DNA of 14,588 bases. Source: Bacteroidota bacterium (lineage in GTDB: Bacteria; CLD3; SB21). Positions 1 to 7,173 of this stretch are shown in pieces. Position numbers and translations under genes: made by a program. Numbering within the stretch: position 1 is the first letter of the stretch; each line of letters starts with the position of its first letter. The notes beneath the pieces were generated by a model. It saw nothing but the letters and a program-made list of their open reading frames with translations, was not told where the DNA came from and ran no database searches. Location: assembly GCA_020438245.1 (NCBI GenBank), contig JAGQUY010000050.1, positions 1 to 14,588 of the forward strand. The letters run 5' to 3'.

Positions 1-230
1 CTATTTGCGGGAAACTCAGCGCCGCCGCCATAAATCCCCAGAATCTCACCTCTCGGATCATACCCCCAATTTCCATCCGGGGACACCACAACTCGCCAGT
101 TGTTGGCATCAATAATCCTCCTACCTGCTGCAGGAAGTTCACCGAAATCCGGTTGGTCCCCTCGTGTCGGGCTATGCTGCGTTTCGCAAGCAACCAAAAG
201 TAAACAAACCAGATAGACGAGCCTATTCAT
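1..230 (-). CDS. Secreted lipoprotein, N-terminal part, unknown function (cut by window edge)
   Basis: The first 76 codons of a minus-strand gene are visible and the rest lies outside the window. The protein starts MNRLVYLVCLLLVAC, a short basic N-terminus, a hydrophobic stretch and the lipobox L-V-A-C with the lipidated cysteine at residue 15. It should therefore be processed by signal peptidase II and anchored in a membrane. A GGAGG ribosome site lies 4 nt before the ATG. The mature part carries NNWRVVVSPDGNWGYD and then IYGGGAEFP. From memory this resembles the start of large secreted proteins in FCB-type bacteria (n-W.......G.wGYd....GGG.eFP), but I cannot name a family with certainty. 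It is separated from the ABC operon by a terminator, so it is probably its own transcription unit. The lipoprotein call is strong. The function is unknown. Confidence 0.75.
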   Translation of the reverse strand, partial: MNRLVYLVCLLLVACETQHSPTRGDQPDFGELPAAGRRIIDANNWRVVVSPDGNWGYDPRGEILGIYGGGAEFPAN

Positions 231-310
231 AAATCCTCCGAGCCTATCAGTACTGTGAGAGTAGTATCCGGAGTAATAAACTTACAACCATGATGGCCAT
301 TCTGTGCAAA
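231..310. other. Short non-coding leader region of the lipoprotein gene
   Basis: This AT-rich stretch lies between the lipoprotein start (230, minus strand) and the terminator. It must hold the lipoprotein promoter, but I found no pair of boxes that fits well on the minus strand. The only clear element is the GGAGG ribosome site at 235-239. Confidence 0.5.
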
Positions 311-347
311 AAGAAATAAAAAACCCCGCTCTAAAGAAACGGGGTTT
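311..347 (-). terminator. Intrinsic terminator of the ABC efflux operon
   Basis: A perfect 8-bp inverted repeat, AAACCCCG at 321-328 and CGGGGTTT at 340-347, encloses an 11-nt loop. Read on the minus strand the stem is followed directly by a T-rich run (complement of 311-320). The plus strand has only three T after the stem before sequence of mixed composition. The signal therefore serves the minus-strand operon, whose last gene stops at 368, about 20 nt upstream. It insulates the lipoprotein gene at 1-230 from that operon. Confidence 0.9.
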
Positions 348-367
348 ATAATCTCTGTGGTCGGGGC

Positions 368-1564
368 TTATTCGTTTCTGAGCGAGTCGACGATTTTCAA
401 TCGCGCGGCCCGAATCGACGGGAAGAAACCTCCAAGGATTCCCATAAAAACGGCGAAGATCAGAGAGCCGATGACTATACCCGGGGACAGGGCAAAGGAA
501 AACGCCAGCTCCGAGAAAGAATTGAAATTCATGGTGGAAATTGAAAAGAATTCAAGAAAGGAAGCGAGCAGCACGCCCAGCATCCCGCCTACCCCCGATA
601 TAAGGATCGCTTCCAGCATGAAGCTCCACAATACACTTCTTCGCCGAAATCCCAATGCCCTGAGTGTGCCGATCTCGGTTGTCCGGTTGGCAACAGCGGT
701 GTACATGGTAATGACGGCTCCGATAACTGCTCCAAAACTGAAAATGATGGTGATAACGATTCCTAGGACATTGATAAAAATGGCAAGAGCCTCTGACTGT
801 TCTTTGTAGAATTTGATCTCAGACTTGGGTTCAAACTGATTCAACCTTTTGTCCTCATCGAAGGCCTTCTTGAAATCTTCGATTCGAACGCCGTCCTTCA
901 TTCGCACGGTCATGGTCGACACGGTGTTGGCCCGATTGAACGCCGCCTGAAGTTGCGTGGCGTCTCCCCAAACTTCCGACTCGAAGGCACTTCCCTTACC
1001 GTCCATAATTCCGACGATTGTCCAGTAATCATTGGCAAACTTGATTTTCTCTCCAATGCTTACACCGTAGAAGCTCTTCGTCAGAGCAACCCCGACGACC
1101 ACCTCTCTTGATCCGGGGTCAAAGGTTCTGCCTTCCACCATTTTTACGTGTGGTCTCAGTTCGAAGGCCGTCTGATCCACACCGCGTACTGTGACGTTGC
1201 TTAATCCGCCGCCTACCTTGTCCAGATTGATCACAACGACAGGTTCTGCAGAAATAAGCGGAGTTCCCTTTGAATCGGTTGCAATTTGCGGAAGGGTCTT
1301 GATTACATGGATGGTGTTGCCGTCTATGATGCTGCTGATTTCTCCTTGTGAAGAACGGCGCGCGATAACCGCATTACGCTCGCTGCCCCCGCTTGAAAGA
1401 GTTTCTTCCACTCCATTGGACATCATGAGAACAGCCGTGAAGACAAAAACGACCAGGGCGATACCGGCCACCGTGATAAAAGTTGTGAGGCGCCGGCGTC
1501 TGAATCCGCTCATCATATATTTGAAAGGAACGGCCGGCCTGATCAATCGAATCAAGAATTCCAT
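368..1564 (-). CDS. ABC transporter permease, FtsX/MacB type (second permease of the operon)
   Basis: This 398-residue inner-membrane permease has the MacB/LolC/FtsX architecture. One N-terminal membrane helix (about residues 27-49) follows a basic stretch (FRRRR). A large periplasmic domain comes next (about 50-258), then three C-terminal helices (about 260-290, 311-338, 361-382) forming the FtsX domain. Between helices 2 and 3 lies the typical cytosolic coupling segment, RTTEIGTLRALGF. MacB-type permeases do not pass substrate through the bilayer. They transmit ATPase motion to the periplasm to drive efflux or lipoprotein release. An AAGGA site precedes the ATG. The gene starts 14 nt after the first permease ends, and its closing residues (KIVDSLRN) echo those of that paralogue (KIVDGLRY). 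The two probably form a heterodimer with the ATPase at 2751-3422. The substrate cannot be read from sequence. Confidence 0.9.
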   Translation of the reverse strand: MEFLIRLIRPAVPFKYMMSGFRRRRLTTFITVAGIALVVFVFTAVLMMSNGVEETLSSGGSERNAVIARRSSQGEISSIIDGNTIHVIKTLPQIATDSKGTPLISAEPVVVINLDKVGGGLSNVTVRGVDQTAFELRPHVKMVEGRTFDPGSREVVVGVALTKSFYGVSIGEKIKFANDYWTIVGIMDGKGSAFESEVWGDATQLQAAFNRANTVSTMTVRMKDGVRIEDFKKAFDEDKRLNQFEPKSEIKFYKEQSEALAIFINVLGIVITIIFSFGAVIGAVITMYTAVANRTTEIGTLRALGFRRRSVLWSFMLEAILISGVGGMLGVLLASFLEFFSISTMNFNSFSELAFSFALSPGIVIGSLIFAVFMGILGGFFPSIRAARLKIVDSLRNE

Positions 1565-1578
1565 ACGTTTAATCCTTC

Positions 1579-2736
1579 TTAACCTGAATAACGGAGTCCA
1601 TCCACGATCTTCATTTTGACCGACTGATAAACCGGTATTACACCGGACAATAAGCCGATCAGCAGGGCAAAAACGAACTCAAGGGTTATGGTGACCGGAG
1701 ACAAAATAAAAACCGGGAACATGTTCTTTGGCACGAAAGTGGCAACGGCCTGTACAAAGAATAAGGTCAGGCCATAACCGGCCAAACCGCCCAGTATCGC
1801 GATAAAAATCGACTCTCCGGAAACGACTGCGAAAATATGTTTACCCGTGAACCCAAGCGTCTTCATCACTGCATATTCCGTATTGCGTTCACGAGCCGAC
1901 ATGATCATGGTATTTGCCAATACCAACAGAATGATTCCAATGATCATAAAGGCCATGGTGTTTATCGCGGTAATGATAGCACTGTAGGCGGCAATAAATC
2001 CTTCGTTGAAGGCACGTTCTGTTTCCGTCTTCGTTTCCGCACTCGAGTTTGCGAACAGTCCATCGATGACTTCTGATATCGCGGCCGCTTCGTCCGGATT
2101 ACCGATCTTCACCGAATACCATCCAACATTGCCGGCACGTCCTGGCATATCCGTCTTCATGCGTTCGTCGAGGTAGGCCCAATGAAAAAGCATCTGAGTC
2201 CCGTCCACGGCATTTGACCTCGGCTTATAAATACCGCGAACTGTAAACTGCCACTGGCCGGGGTAAATATCACCTTCGATGTTCATAACGTCACCCGGTT
2301 TCAACCCGTACTTCTTGGCTATATCTACGCCAAGAATGCATCCGCTTCGATCGTTCTGAAAAGCCGCTTTTTCCTCCGGCGTCACAATCCATTCCGGGTA
2401 AATGTCAAAAACCGTTTCGGGATCGGTTGCCATTCGCGGAAAAAACTCCGACTTGTCCTTGTAAACACCTTGAAACCAGTTGAAGTACGTAACTCCCTCC
2501 ACGCCGGGAACTTTGAGTAGTTGTTCCCTATAGGAATACGGCAGTGGAAAAATGAAGGATACCTTCTGGCGCACAATCAATCGGTCGTTGGCAGTCGCTT
2601 CCACCGCTGAGTACCAAGAAGTAATCACGGTGCGCAAGAGCCCGAACGCACCGACTGCAATGGCAATACCGAGGATTGTCAAGATCGTCCTCAGCTTGTG
2701 GCGGAGCGCATTTCGAGTCATCATTTTTATCATCAT
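1579..2736 (-). CDS. ABC transporter permease, FtsX/MacB type (first permease of the operon)
   Basis: This 385-residue permease has one N-terminal helix (about 17-38), a periplasmic MacB-like domain (about 40-255) and three C-terminal helices (about 258-280, 301-330, 350-370). The conserved FtsX coupling segment is ARERNTEYAVMKTLGFT, at about 281-297. The start lies in tandem ATG codons (MMIKMM), with GGGAG placed about 8 nt upstream. The periplasmic domain is clearly different from that of the neighbour at 368-1564, containing aromatic-rich stretches such as YFNWFQGVY. The pair is therefore not a recent duplication even though the C-termini match. It sits 14 bp after the ATPase gene in the same operon and should be its direct partner in the inner membrane. 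Function is macrolide- or toxin-type efflux, or lipoprotein export. The family assignment is secure and the substrate unknown. Confidence 0.9.
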   Translation of the reverse strand: MMIKMMTRNALRHKLRTILTILGIAIAVGAFGLLRTVITSWYSAVEATANDRLIVRQKVSFIFPLPYSYREQLLKVPGVEGVTYFNWFQGVYKDKSEFFPRMATDPETVFDIYPEWIVTPEEKAAFQNDRSGCILGVDIAKKYGLKPGDVMNIEGDIYPGQWQFTVRGIYKPRSNAVDGTQMLFHWAYLDERMKTDMPGRAGNVGWYSVKIGNPDEAAAISEVIDGLFANSSAETKTETERAFNEGFIAAYSAIITAINTMAFMIIGIILLVLANTMIMSARERNTEYAVMKTLGFTGKHIFAVVSGESIFIAILGGLAGYGLTLFFVQAVATFVPKNMFPVFILSPVTITLEFVFALLIGLLSGVIPVYQSVKMKIVDGLRYSG

Positions 2737-2750
2737 GGCGATTTCTCCCG

Positions 2751-3422
2751 TCAGCTAAGGGTTCCCTTGTCCAGATGCCGCTGTACATTGGCCTTCTCGG
2801 CGGCATGAGGATCATGGGTCACCATGACAATGGTTTTGCCAAGTTCTTTATTTAACCGGCTAAGAAGCGTCATTATCTCTTCTGCACTGTGACGGTCCAA
2901 ATCGCCTGTAGGCTCGTCGGCGACAAGCAAGGTCGGGTCGCTGACGATTGCCCGTGCAATTGCCACACGTTGCTGCTGTCCGCCGGACAGTTGGTTCGGA
3001 TAGTGCTTGACCCGATCGCCGAGCCCGACAATATCGAGTACCCGTGCGACGTGTTCTGATCGCTTTTTCTTGGGCAAATTGGTCAAATGCAGCGGGAGTT
3101 CCACATTTTCAAACGCCGTCAAAACCGGCATGAGATTGTAGAATTGAAAAATAAAACCGACATGCGTGGATCGCCACTTCGCGAGGCCGGTTTCGCTGAG
3201 CGACCCCAGATCCACACCGCCTACAACGACGCGCCCTTTGCTGGGACGATCGATGCCTGCAATCAAATTCAGCAACGTTGACTTGCCCGAACCCGAAGGG
3301 CCCATGAGGGCCAGAAATTCCCCGTCAGGCACCGACAGGGTAATATTGTCAAGCACCGCAACGGATTCCGCATCCTTGTCGTACGATTTGCTTACGTTTT
3401 CGATTTCAACAAGTCCTGCCAT
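2751..3422 (-). CDS. ABC transporter ATP-binding protein, LolD/MacB type
   Basis: This 223-residue cytosolic ATPase powers the two FtsX-type permeases downstream. All catalytic elements are present: Walker A GPSGSGKST at 41-49, Q-loop glutamine at about 93, signature LSGGQ at 145-149, Walker B LLVADEP at 165-171 with D-loop GDLD, and the switch histidine 203 in VTHD. Length and the QFYNLMPVLTAFENV segment after the Q-loop are typical of the LolD/MacB/FtsE group (about 220-230 residues). An AGGAG site lies 6 nt before the ATG and overlaps the stop of the adaptor gene at 3432, suggesting translational coupling. The operon order adaptor-ATPase-permease-permease fits a MacAB-like efflux or export pump. 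There is no fused permease domain, so it is not MacB itself. Confidence 0.93.
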   Translation of the reverse strand: MAGLVEIENVSKSYDKDAESVAVLDNITLSVPDGEFLALMGPSGSGKSTLLNLIAGIDRPSKGRVVVGGVDLGSLSETGLAKWRSTHVGFIFQFYNLMPVLTAFENVELPLHLTNLPKKKRSEHVARVLDIVGLGDRVKHYPNQLSGGQQQRVAIARAIVSDPTLLVADEPTGDLDRHSAEEIMTLLSRLNKELGKTIVMVTHDPHAAEKANVQRHLDKGTLS

Positions 3423-3431
3423 GAGATTCTC

Positions 3432-4667
3432 CTATGAATTGGCTGTTTCGATTTTGTCACCATCCTTCAGGTCCGGCGGCGGCGAGGATACAATACGATC
3501 GCCCACTGACAATCCTCCCAGCACTTCTACCTGATCTCCGGTTTTTTCGCCAAGAACGACTGCTTTTTCAAGAACGGAATTGTTCTTTGCAATGAAGACA
3601 ATATGGGTGCCGTTACGTTGTACCAGCGCTGACTGCTGAATCAGCATCTTGGGTTTGGCTTGTGCCGCGCTGTCGGACATCGCTTCTCTCAGGAAGGTAA
3701 CCTTGGCGCTCATTTCCGGCAACACTTTATTGTCGATATCAATGAATTTTATCTTTGTGAGTATGGTCGCTTTGGCACGATCGGCCGTTGGGACGATTTT
3801 CCAAACTTCACCGCGGTACCGCCTTTCCGGAAAAGCATCCAGAATGATTTCGCAGGGCTGGTTGATTTTGACTCTTTCAATATTGGATTCGGATACGTCG
3901 GCTTCCAGCTGAAGCGAGCCCATATCCGCAACCGTCACCACATTTCCCCGTGAATTGGCCCCGGCGGCGAACGGTGCGACAATTTCCCCTACGTCTGCAT
4001 TCTTCGTCAAAACGGTTCCATCGAACGGCGCCCGGATTACCGTGTTTTCCATGGCAACTTCCGCGCCCCGGACGGCAGCTTCCAATGAAACAATATTGGC
4101 CTTCGCTGAATTCACCCTGGCTTCCGACGACTGGTACTGCGCCCGAACGATTTCAAACTCGGAATCGGTCAACACCTGCGATTTCCAAAGCAGTTCACTT
4201 CGCTCGTACTCCTTTTTCGCTTTTTCCAGATCGGCCTCGGCTTCCTTCGCCTGTGCCTGCGCTACAATCAAATTGGCGTTGACCTGATCAAGCTGCGCAC
4301 GGACGTCATTATCCTCCAGACGGGCGATCACTTGATCTTTCTTCACAACATCGCCTTCTTCCACGCTGAGATAAACCAGCCGGCCGGTTCCTTTGGAAGC
4401 CACTGCGGCCTTTCGCTGAGGAACTATATAACCGCTGGCCGTCAGAATACCGCTCACTTGGGAGGGAAAGGTGAGATTTACCGTGGTCAACGTTACCCTC
4501 TTGGCCGGAACAAAAGCCGGATAAAGAAGAAAGGCGGCAATGATAAGAACCAGTGCGATTCCGCCAAAAATCCAAATCTTTGACGGTCCCCTGCCGGATG
4601 AGGTTTCATAGGCCCCTGCAGAACGGTCAATACGAAGTTCGTTCAAGTCTGCTTTATCTGCATTCAT
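3432..4667 (-). CDS. Periplasmic adaptor (membrane fusion) protein, HlyD/MacA/RND-adaptor family
   Basis: This 411-residue adaptor links an inner-membrane pump to the periplasm or an outer-membrane channel. A cytosolic tail of about 30 residues precedes one membrane helix (31-50). The first half of a lipoyl domain follows (about 85-118, with VEEGDVVKKDQVIARL). Next is a charged, alanine-rich alpha-helical hairpin (about 121-208). The second lipoyl half has the family hallmark IRAPFDGTV at 211-219. A beta-barrel domain (about 250-330) and a membrane-proximal domain (about 340-411) complete it. It is the first gene of the four-gene minus-strand operon, 9 bp before the ATPase. No strong ribosome site is seen before the ATG; GGG lies 8-10 nt upstream. 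No TolC-like channel is encoded nearby, so one would have to come from elsewhere. Confidence 0.92.
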   Translation of the reverse strand: MNADKADLNELRIDRSAGAYETSSGRGPSKIWIFGGIALVLIIAAFLLYPAFVPAKRVTLTTVNLTFPSQVSGILTASGYIVPQRKAAVASKGTGRLVYLSVEEGDVVKKDQVIARLEDNDVRAQLDQVNANLIVAQAQAKEAEADLEKAKKEYERSELLWKSQVLTDSEFEIVRAQYQSSEARVNSAKANIVSLEAAVRGAEVAMENTVIRAPFDGTVLTKNADVGEIVAPFAAGANSRGNVVTVADMGSLQLEADVSESNIERVKINQPCEIILDAFPERRYRGEVWKIVPTADRAKATILTKIKFIDIDNKVLPEMSAKVTFLREAMSDSAAQAKPKMLIQQSALVQRNGTHIVFIAKNNSVLEKAVVLGEKTGDQVEVLGGLSVGDRIVSSPPPDLKDGDKIETANS

Positions 4668-4690
4668 GTGTTATTACCCGACAATTGAAA

Positions 4691-4719
4691 AATATCCGTT
4701 TTTGTACCATTCCAGTCGA
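4691..4719 (-). promoter_or_regulatory. Candidate sigma70-type promoter for the adaptor/ABC operon
   Basis: On the minus strand TCGACT (4714-4719) is followed after 17 bp by GATATT (4691-4696). Each box matches the consensus at 4 of 6 positions. Transcription would begin near 4684, about 17-20 nt before the adaptor ATG at 4667. The 84-bp gap between this operon and glyS holds no clear hairpin terminator, so read-through from glyS is also possible. This is a weak pattern match. Confidence 0.25.
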
Positions 4720-4751
4720 CCGAATGTTTTAAAAAATCCACAAAAATCCAA

Positions 4752-6116
4752 CTACATTTCCAGTTTCTCAAAGAGAAATGCCCTGACGGCATCCAGTGCG
4801 ATCCGTTCCTGCTTCATGCTGTCCCGCTCCCGCACGGTCACGGTCTGGTTTTGCAGCGTCTCACTGTCGATTGTGATGCAATACGGCGTTCCCACTTCAT
4901 CCATCCGACGATACCGTTTGCCCACCGTTCCGCTTTCGTCATAGAAAACCTTGAAAGAGTTTTTCAACTCATCGTACAGTTTGGTGCCGATTTCAGGCAT
5001 GCCGTCTTTTCTGACAAGCGGAAGAATTGCCGCTTTGACCGGCGCTAACTTTGGATGGAACTTCATCACGGTTCTGGTTTCAACCTTTCCGTCCCCTGTC
5101 GGCGCCTCTTCTTCTGCAAACGCGTTACACAGAAAGGCCATGCACCCGCGTGAAGCGCCGGCCGAGGTTTCAATCACAAAAGGAATGTACTTCTCCTTGG
5201 CTTCGTCATCGTAGTATTCCAGATTCTTTCCCGAAAACTCCTGATGTCTTCCAAGGTCGTAGCCGGTTCGATTGTGGATACCTTCTATCTCACCCCAGCC
5301 GAACGGGAATTCGAATTCTATATCAAAAGCGGCCGATGCATAGTGGGCGAGCTTTTCATGCTCATGAAAATGTATTTTGTCGGCACTCATTCCAAGATCG
5401 AGGTACCATTTTCGACGTTCTTCTTTCCAGTAGGAAAACCACTCCATATCCGAACCGGGCTTGACAAAAAACTGCATCTCCATTTGCTCGAATTCTCTGG
5501 TTCTGAACAGAAAATTCTTGGTGTTGATTTCGTTTCGAAATGCTTTCCCGATCTGAGCAATTCCAAACGGCACTTTTTGGCGTGTGGAGTCTTTCACATT
5601 GTGAAAATTAACATAAATGCCCTGAGCCGTTTCCGGACGAAGATAGACAATCGCGCTTGACTCCTCCAAGGGGCCGATGTACGACTTAAACATCAGATTG
5701 AACTGCCGGGCCGATGTGAATTTTCCTTCCAACTGACACTTAACGGCCTTTCGACCCTGGTAGGCTCTGTTACCGCATGACGATTCGTCGATTTGATCTT
5801 CGCGGAACCGCGCTTTGCATTCTTTACAGTCAACCATTGGATCGGTGAAGTTTTCAACATGGCCGCTGGCTTCCCACACTCGCGGATGCATGAGTATCGA
5901 GGCGTCGAGCCCTTCCACATTGTCGCGATAGGTCATCGATTTCCACCAGGACGATTTCAGATTGTTCAGCAACTCCACGCCCATTGGCCCGTAGTCCCAG
6001 CATCCGTTGAGTCCGCCGTAAATTTCTGACGATTGAAAAATGAACCCTCTTCGTTTACAGAGGGAAACCAGTTTATCCATGAATTCCACGCCGGTATTCG
6101 ACTTTTTTTCTGCCAT
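4752..6116 (-). CDS. glyS: Glycyl-tRNA synthetase, class II, single-chain (alpha2) type
   Basis: This enzyme charges tRNA-Gly with glycine in the cytosol. Visible landmarks are CKRRGFIFQSSEIYGG near the N-terminus, CWDYGPMG, RPETAQGIYVNF, motif 2 (FRNEI then RTREFEQMEMQFF), motif 3 (SAGASRGCMAFL) and the anticodon-binding C-terminal domain beginning HPKLAPVKAAILPL. The frame stays open to an ATG at 6158. I prefer ATG 6116 (454 residues, MAEKKSN) because GAGGAG lies just before it, a candidate -10 box sits at 6147-6152, and the extra 14 residues look unrelated to the family. This is the eukaryote-like GlyQS form, not the alpha2beta2 GlyQ/GlyS pair. The insertion between motifs 1 and 2 has four cysteines, but not in the usual two CxxC pairs. 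It is divergent from fmt. Confidence 0.95.
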   Translation of the reverse strand: MAEKKSNTGVEFMDKLVSLCKRRGFIFQSSEIYGGLNGCWDYGPMGVELLNNLKSSWWKSMTYRDNVEGLDASILMHPRVWEASGHVENFTDPMVDCKECKARFREDQIDESSCGNRAYQGRKAVKCQLEGKFTSARQFNLMFKSYIGPLEESSAIVYLRPETAQGIYVNFHNVKDSTRQKVPFGIAQIGKAFRNEINTKNFLFRTREFEQMEMQFFVKPGSDMEWFSYWKEERRKWYLDLGMSADKIHFHEHEKLAHYASAAFDIEFEFPFGWGEIEGIHNRTGYDLGRHQEFSGKNLEYYDDEAKEKYIPFVIETSAGASRGCMAFLCNAFAEEEAPTGDGKVETRTVMKFHPKLAPVKAAILPLVRKDGMPEIGTKLYDELKNSFKVFYDESGTVGKRYRRMDEVGTPYCITIDSETLQNQTVTVRERDSMKQERIALDAVRAFLFEKLEM

Positions 6117-6124
6117 ATCTCCTC
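6117..6124 (-). promoter_or_regulatory. Ribosome binding site deciding the glyS start
   Basis: GAGGAG (6119-6124 on the minus strand) precedes the ATG at 6116 by 2 nt, or its GAGG core by 4 nt. The alternative in-frame ATG at 6158 has no purine-rich site before it. The spacing is short, but this is the only credible ribosome site in the region. Confidence 0.6.
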
Positions 6125-6146
6125 GATGGTACGTTTGAAGAGGCGA

Positions 6147-6175
6147 AATGTAAGCCATCTGAACTGATAAATCAA
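6147..6175 (-). promoter_or_regulatory. Candidate sigma70-type promoter for glyS
   Basis: On the minus strand TTGATT (6170-6175) and TACATT (6147-6152) are separated by exactly 17 bp. Each matches the consensus boxes at 4 of 6 positions. Transcription would begin near 6140 and give a leader of about 24 nt before the ATG at 6116. That leader is too short for a T-box or other riboswitch. The call rests on pattern only. Confidence 0.35.
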
Positions 6176-6195
6176 ATGTAAATGCAGTTCACAAC

Positions 6196-6223
6196 TTGAT
6201 TAATCCGCCAGAAGCGTTAGATT
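6196..6223 (+). promoter_or_regulatory. Candidate promoter for fmt
   Basis: TTGATT (6196-6201) is followed after 16 bp by TAGATT (6218-6223), each 4 of 6 to consensus. If used, transcription would start near 6230, almost at the fmt ATG (6232). The message would then be nearly leaderless, which would fit the lack of a ribosome site before that ATG. This is a weak call. Confidence 0.25.
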
Positions 6224-6231
6224 TACGGGCT

Positions 6232-7173
6232 ATGAGGAATCTAAACATCATCTTCATGGGAACGGCAGACTTCGCTGTTCCTTCGTTGAACTCCATTCAC
6301 GAGAGCAGGCATTCTGTGATTGCCGTTGTAACGGGCCCTGACCAACCCAAGGGACGCGGACAAAAGCTGGCTTTCACCCCGGTCAAACGCCGAGCCCTTG
6401 AATTCAACCTGCCGATTTTGCAGCCGATAACCGTCAAAGATCCTTCCTTTGCAGAACAAGTTCGAAATCTGAATCCCGATTTGATTGTGGTCGTTGCTTT
6501 CAAGATTTTGCCGCCCGCTGTTTTTGAAATACCCGCTTACGGAAGCGTCAATCTGCATGCCTCTCTGCTGCCCAAATACCGAGGAGCGGCGCCGCTTAAC
6601 TGGGCCTTGATCAACGGCGACACGGAGACGGGCGTAACAACCTTTTTTCTTCAATCGAAAGTGGATACGGGCGAGATGCTCGTCCAGCGCCGCATACCGG
6701 TCCTTCCGGAAGATGACGCGGGGACCCTGCATGACAAGCTGGCCCTGCTCGGAGCAGAAACTCTGCTGGACACCATTCATCAGATAGCGGACGAACAAAC
6801 CAAGCCAGTAAAACAGGACGAATCAGGGGTCAGCGTGGCGCCAAAGATTTTCAAAGATACTTGTCACATAGACTGGACAAAACCGGCAGAACAAATTCAT
6901 AATCTGGTGCGCGGCCTATCCCCCTACCCGGCGGCTTTCACAGAGATGAATGGAGTCACCTATAAAATCTTCAAGACCACCGTATCAACGACCCAACGTG
7001 CCGGCGAGAGTGGTACCATTTCCGTTGTCGACCCGAAGACCGGAATTGCCGTTGTGTGTGGCGATCACCGGGAAATCTGGATAAAGGAACTGCAACCGCC
7101 TTCAAAAAAACGGATGACCTCCCAGGAATTCCTGAGGGGATATTCCATTCAATTGGGAGACCGCTTTCAATGA
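6232..7173 (+). CDS. fmt: Methionyl-tRNA formyltransferase
   Basis: This enzyme transfers a formyl group from 10-formyl-tetrahydrofolate to Met-tRNA(fMet), giving the bacterial initiator tRNA. The protein begins MRNLNIIFMGTADFAVPSL. The catalytic core shows NLHASLLPKYRGAAPLNWA, with the expected catalytic Asn107 and His109, and Asp145 in the DTGEML loop, one residue off E. coli numbering (108, 110, 146). The C-terminal tRNA-binding OB-like domain (about 205-313) includes APKI, the LVRGLSPYPAA segment and the closing KKRM..QEFLRGY. At 313 residues it has family length. The frame opens earlier at a TTG at 6196, but the first 12 residues there are non-homologous. ATG 6232 lacks a clear ribosome site. 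It overlaps the next gene by ATGA at 7170-7173. Confidence 0.96.
   Translation: MRNLNIIFMGTADFAVPSLNSIHESRHSVIAVVTGPDQPKGRGQKLAFTPVKRRALEFNLPILQPITVKDPSFAEQVRNLNPDLIVVVAFKILPPAVFEIPAYGSVNLHASLLPKYRGAAPLNWALINGDTETGVTTFFLQSKVDTGEMLVQRRIPVLPEDDAGTLHDKLALLGAETLLDTIHQIADEQTKPVKQDESGVSVAPKIFKDTCHIDWTKPAEQIHNLVRGLSPYPAAFTEMNGVTYKIFKTTVSTTQRAGESGTISVVDPKTGIAVVCGDHREIWIKELQPPSKKRMTSQEFLRGYSIQLGDRFQ
7155..7159 (+). promoter_or_regulatory. Ribosome binding site for the PLP enzyme gene, inside fmt
   Basis: GGGAG lies inside the fmt coding end, 10 nt before the ATG at 7170. It supports the start at 7170 over the much earlier in-frame opening at 7056, which would lie deep inside fmt. It also supports translational coupling of the two genes. 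Confidence 0.6.

Noticed and set aside
357..1619. Plus-strand open frames of 150 and 142 codons over the second permease
   Set aside because: They are antisense shadows of a clear FtsX-type permease gene and have no family features.
4704..4726. Possible hairpin CATTC...GAATG with an inner GTCGAC
   Set aside because: The outer 5-bp arms and the inner palindrome are out of register, so no continuous stem forms.
4732..4750. Tandem repeat of AAAAATCCA (two copies, 10-bp period) after glyS
   Set aside because: Only two short AT-rich copies, with no stem next to the T-run. It is too little to call a terminator or operator.
6117..6158. GlyRS start at ATG 6158
   Set aside because: No ribosome site precedes it, the extra 14 residues are unlike the family, and a candidate -10 box falls inside it.
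6196..6231. TTG start of fmt at 6196
   Set aside because: The 12 extra residues are non-homologous and the standard Fmt start is the MRNLNIIFMGT at 6232.
7056..7169. Longer version of the PLP enzyme starting at 7056
   Set aside because: The added 38 residues come from fmt sequence read in another frame and do not resemble the family N-terminus. GGGAG and the ATGA overlap support 7170.
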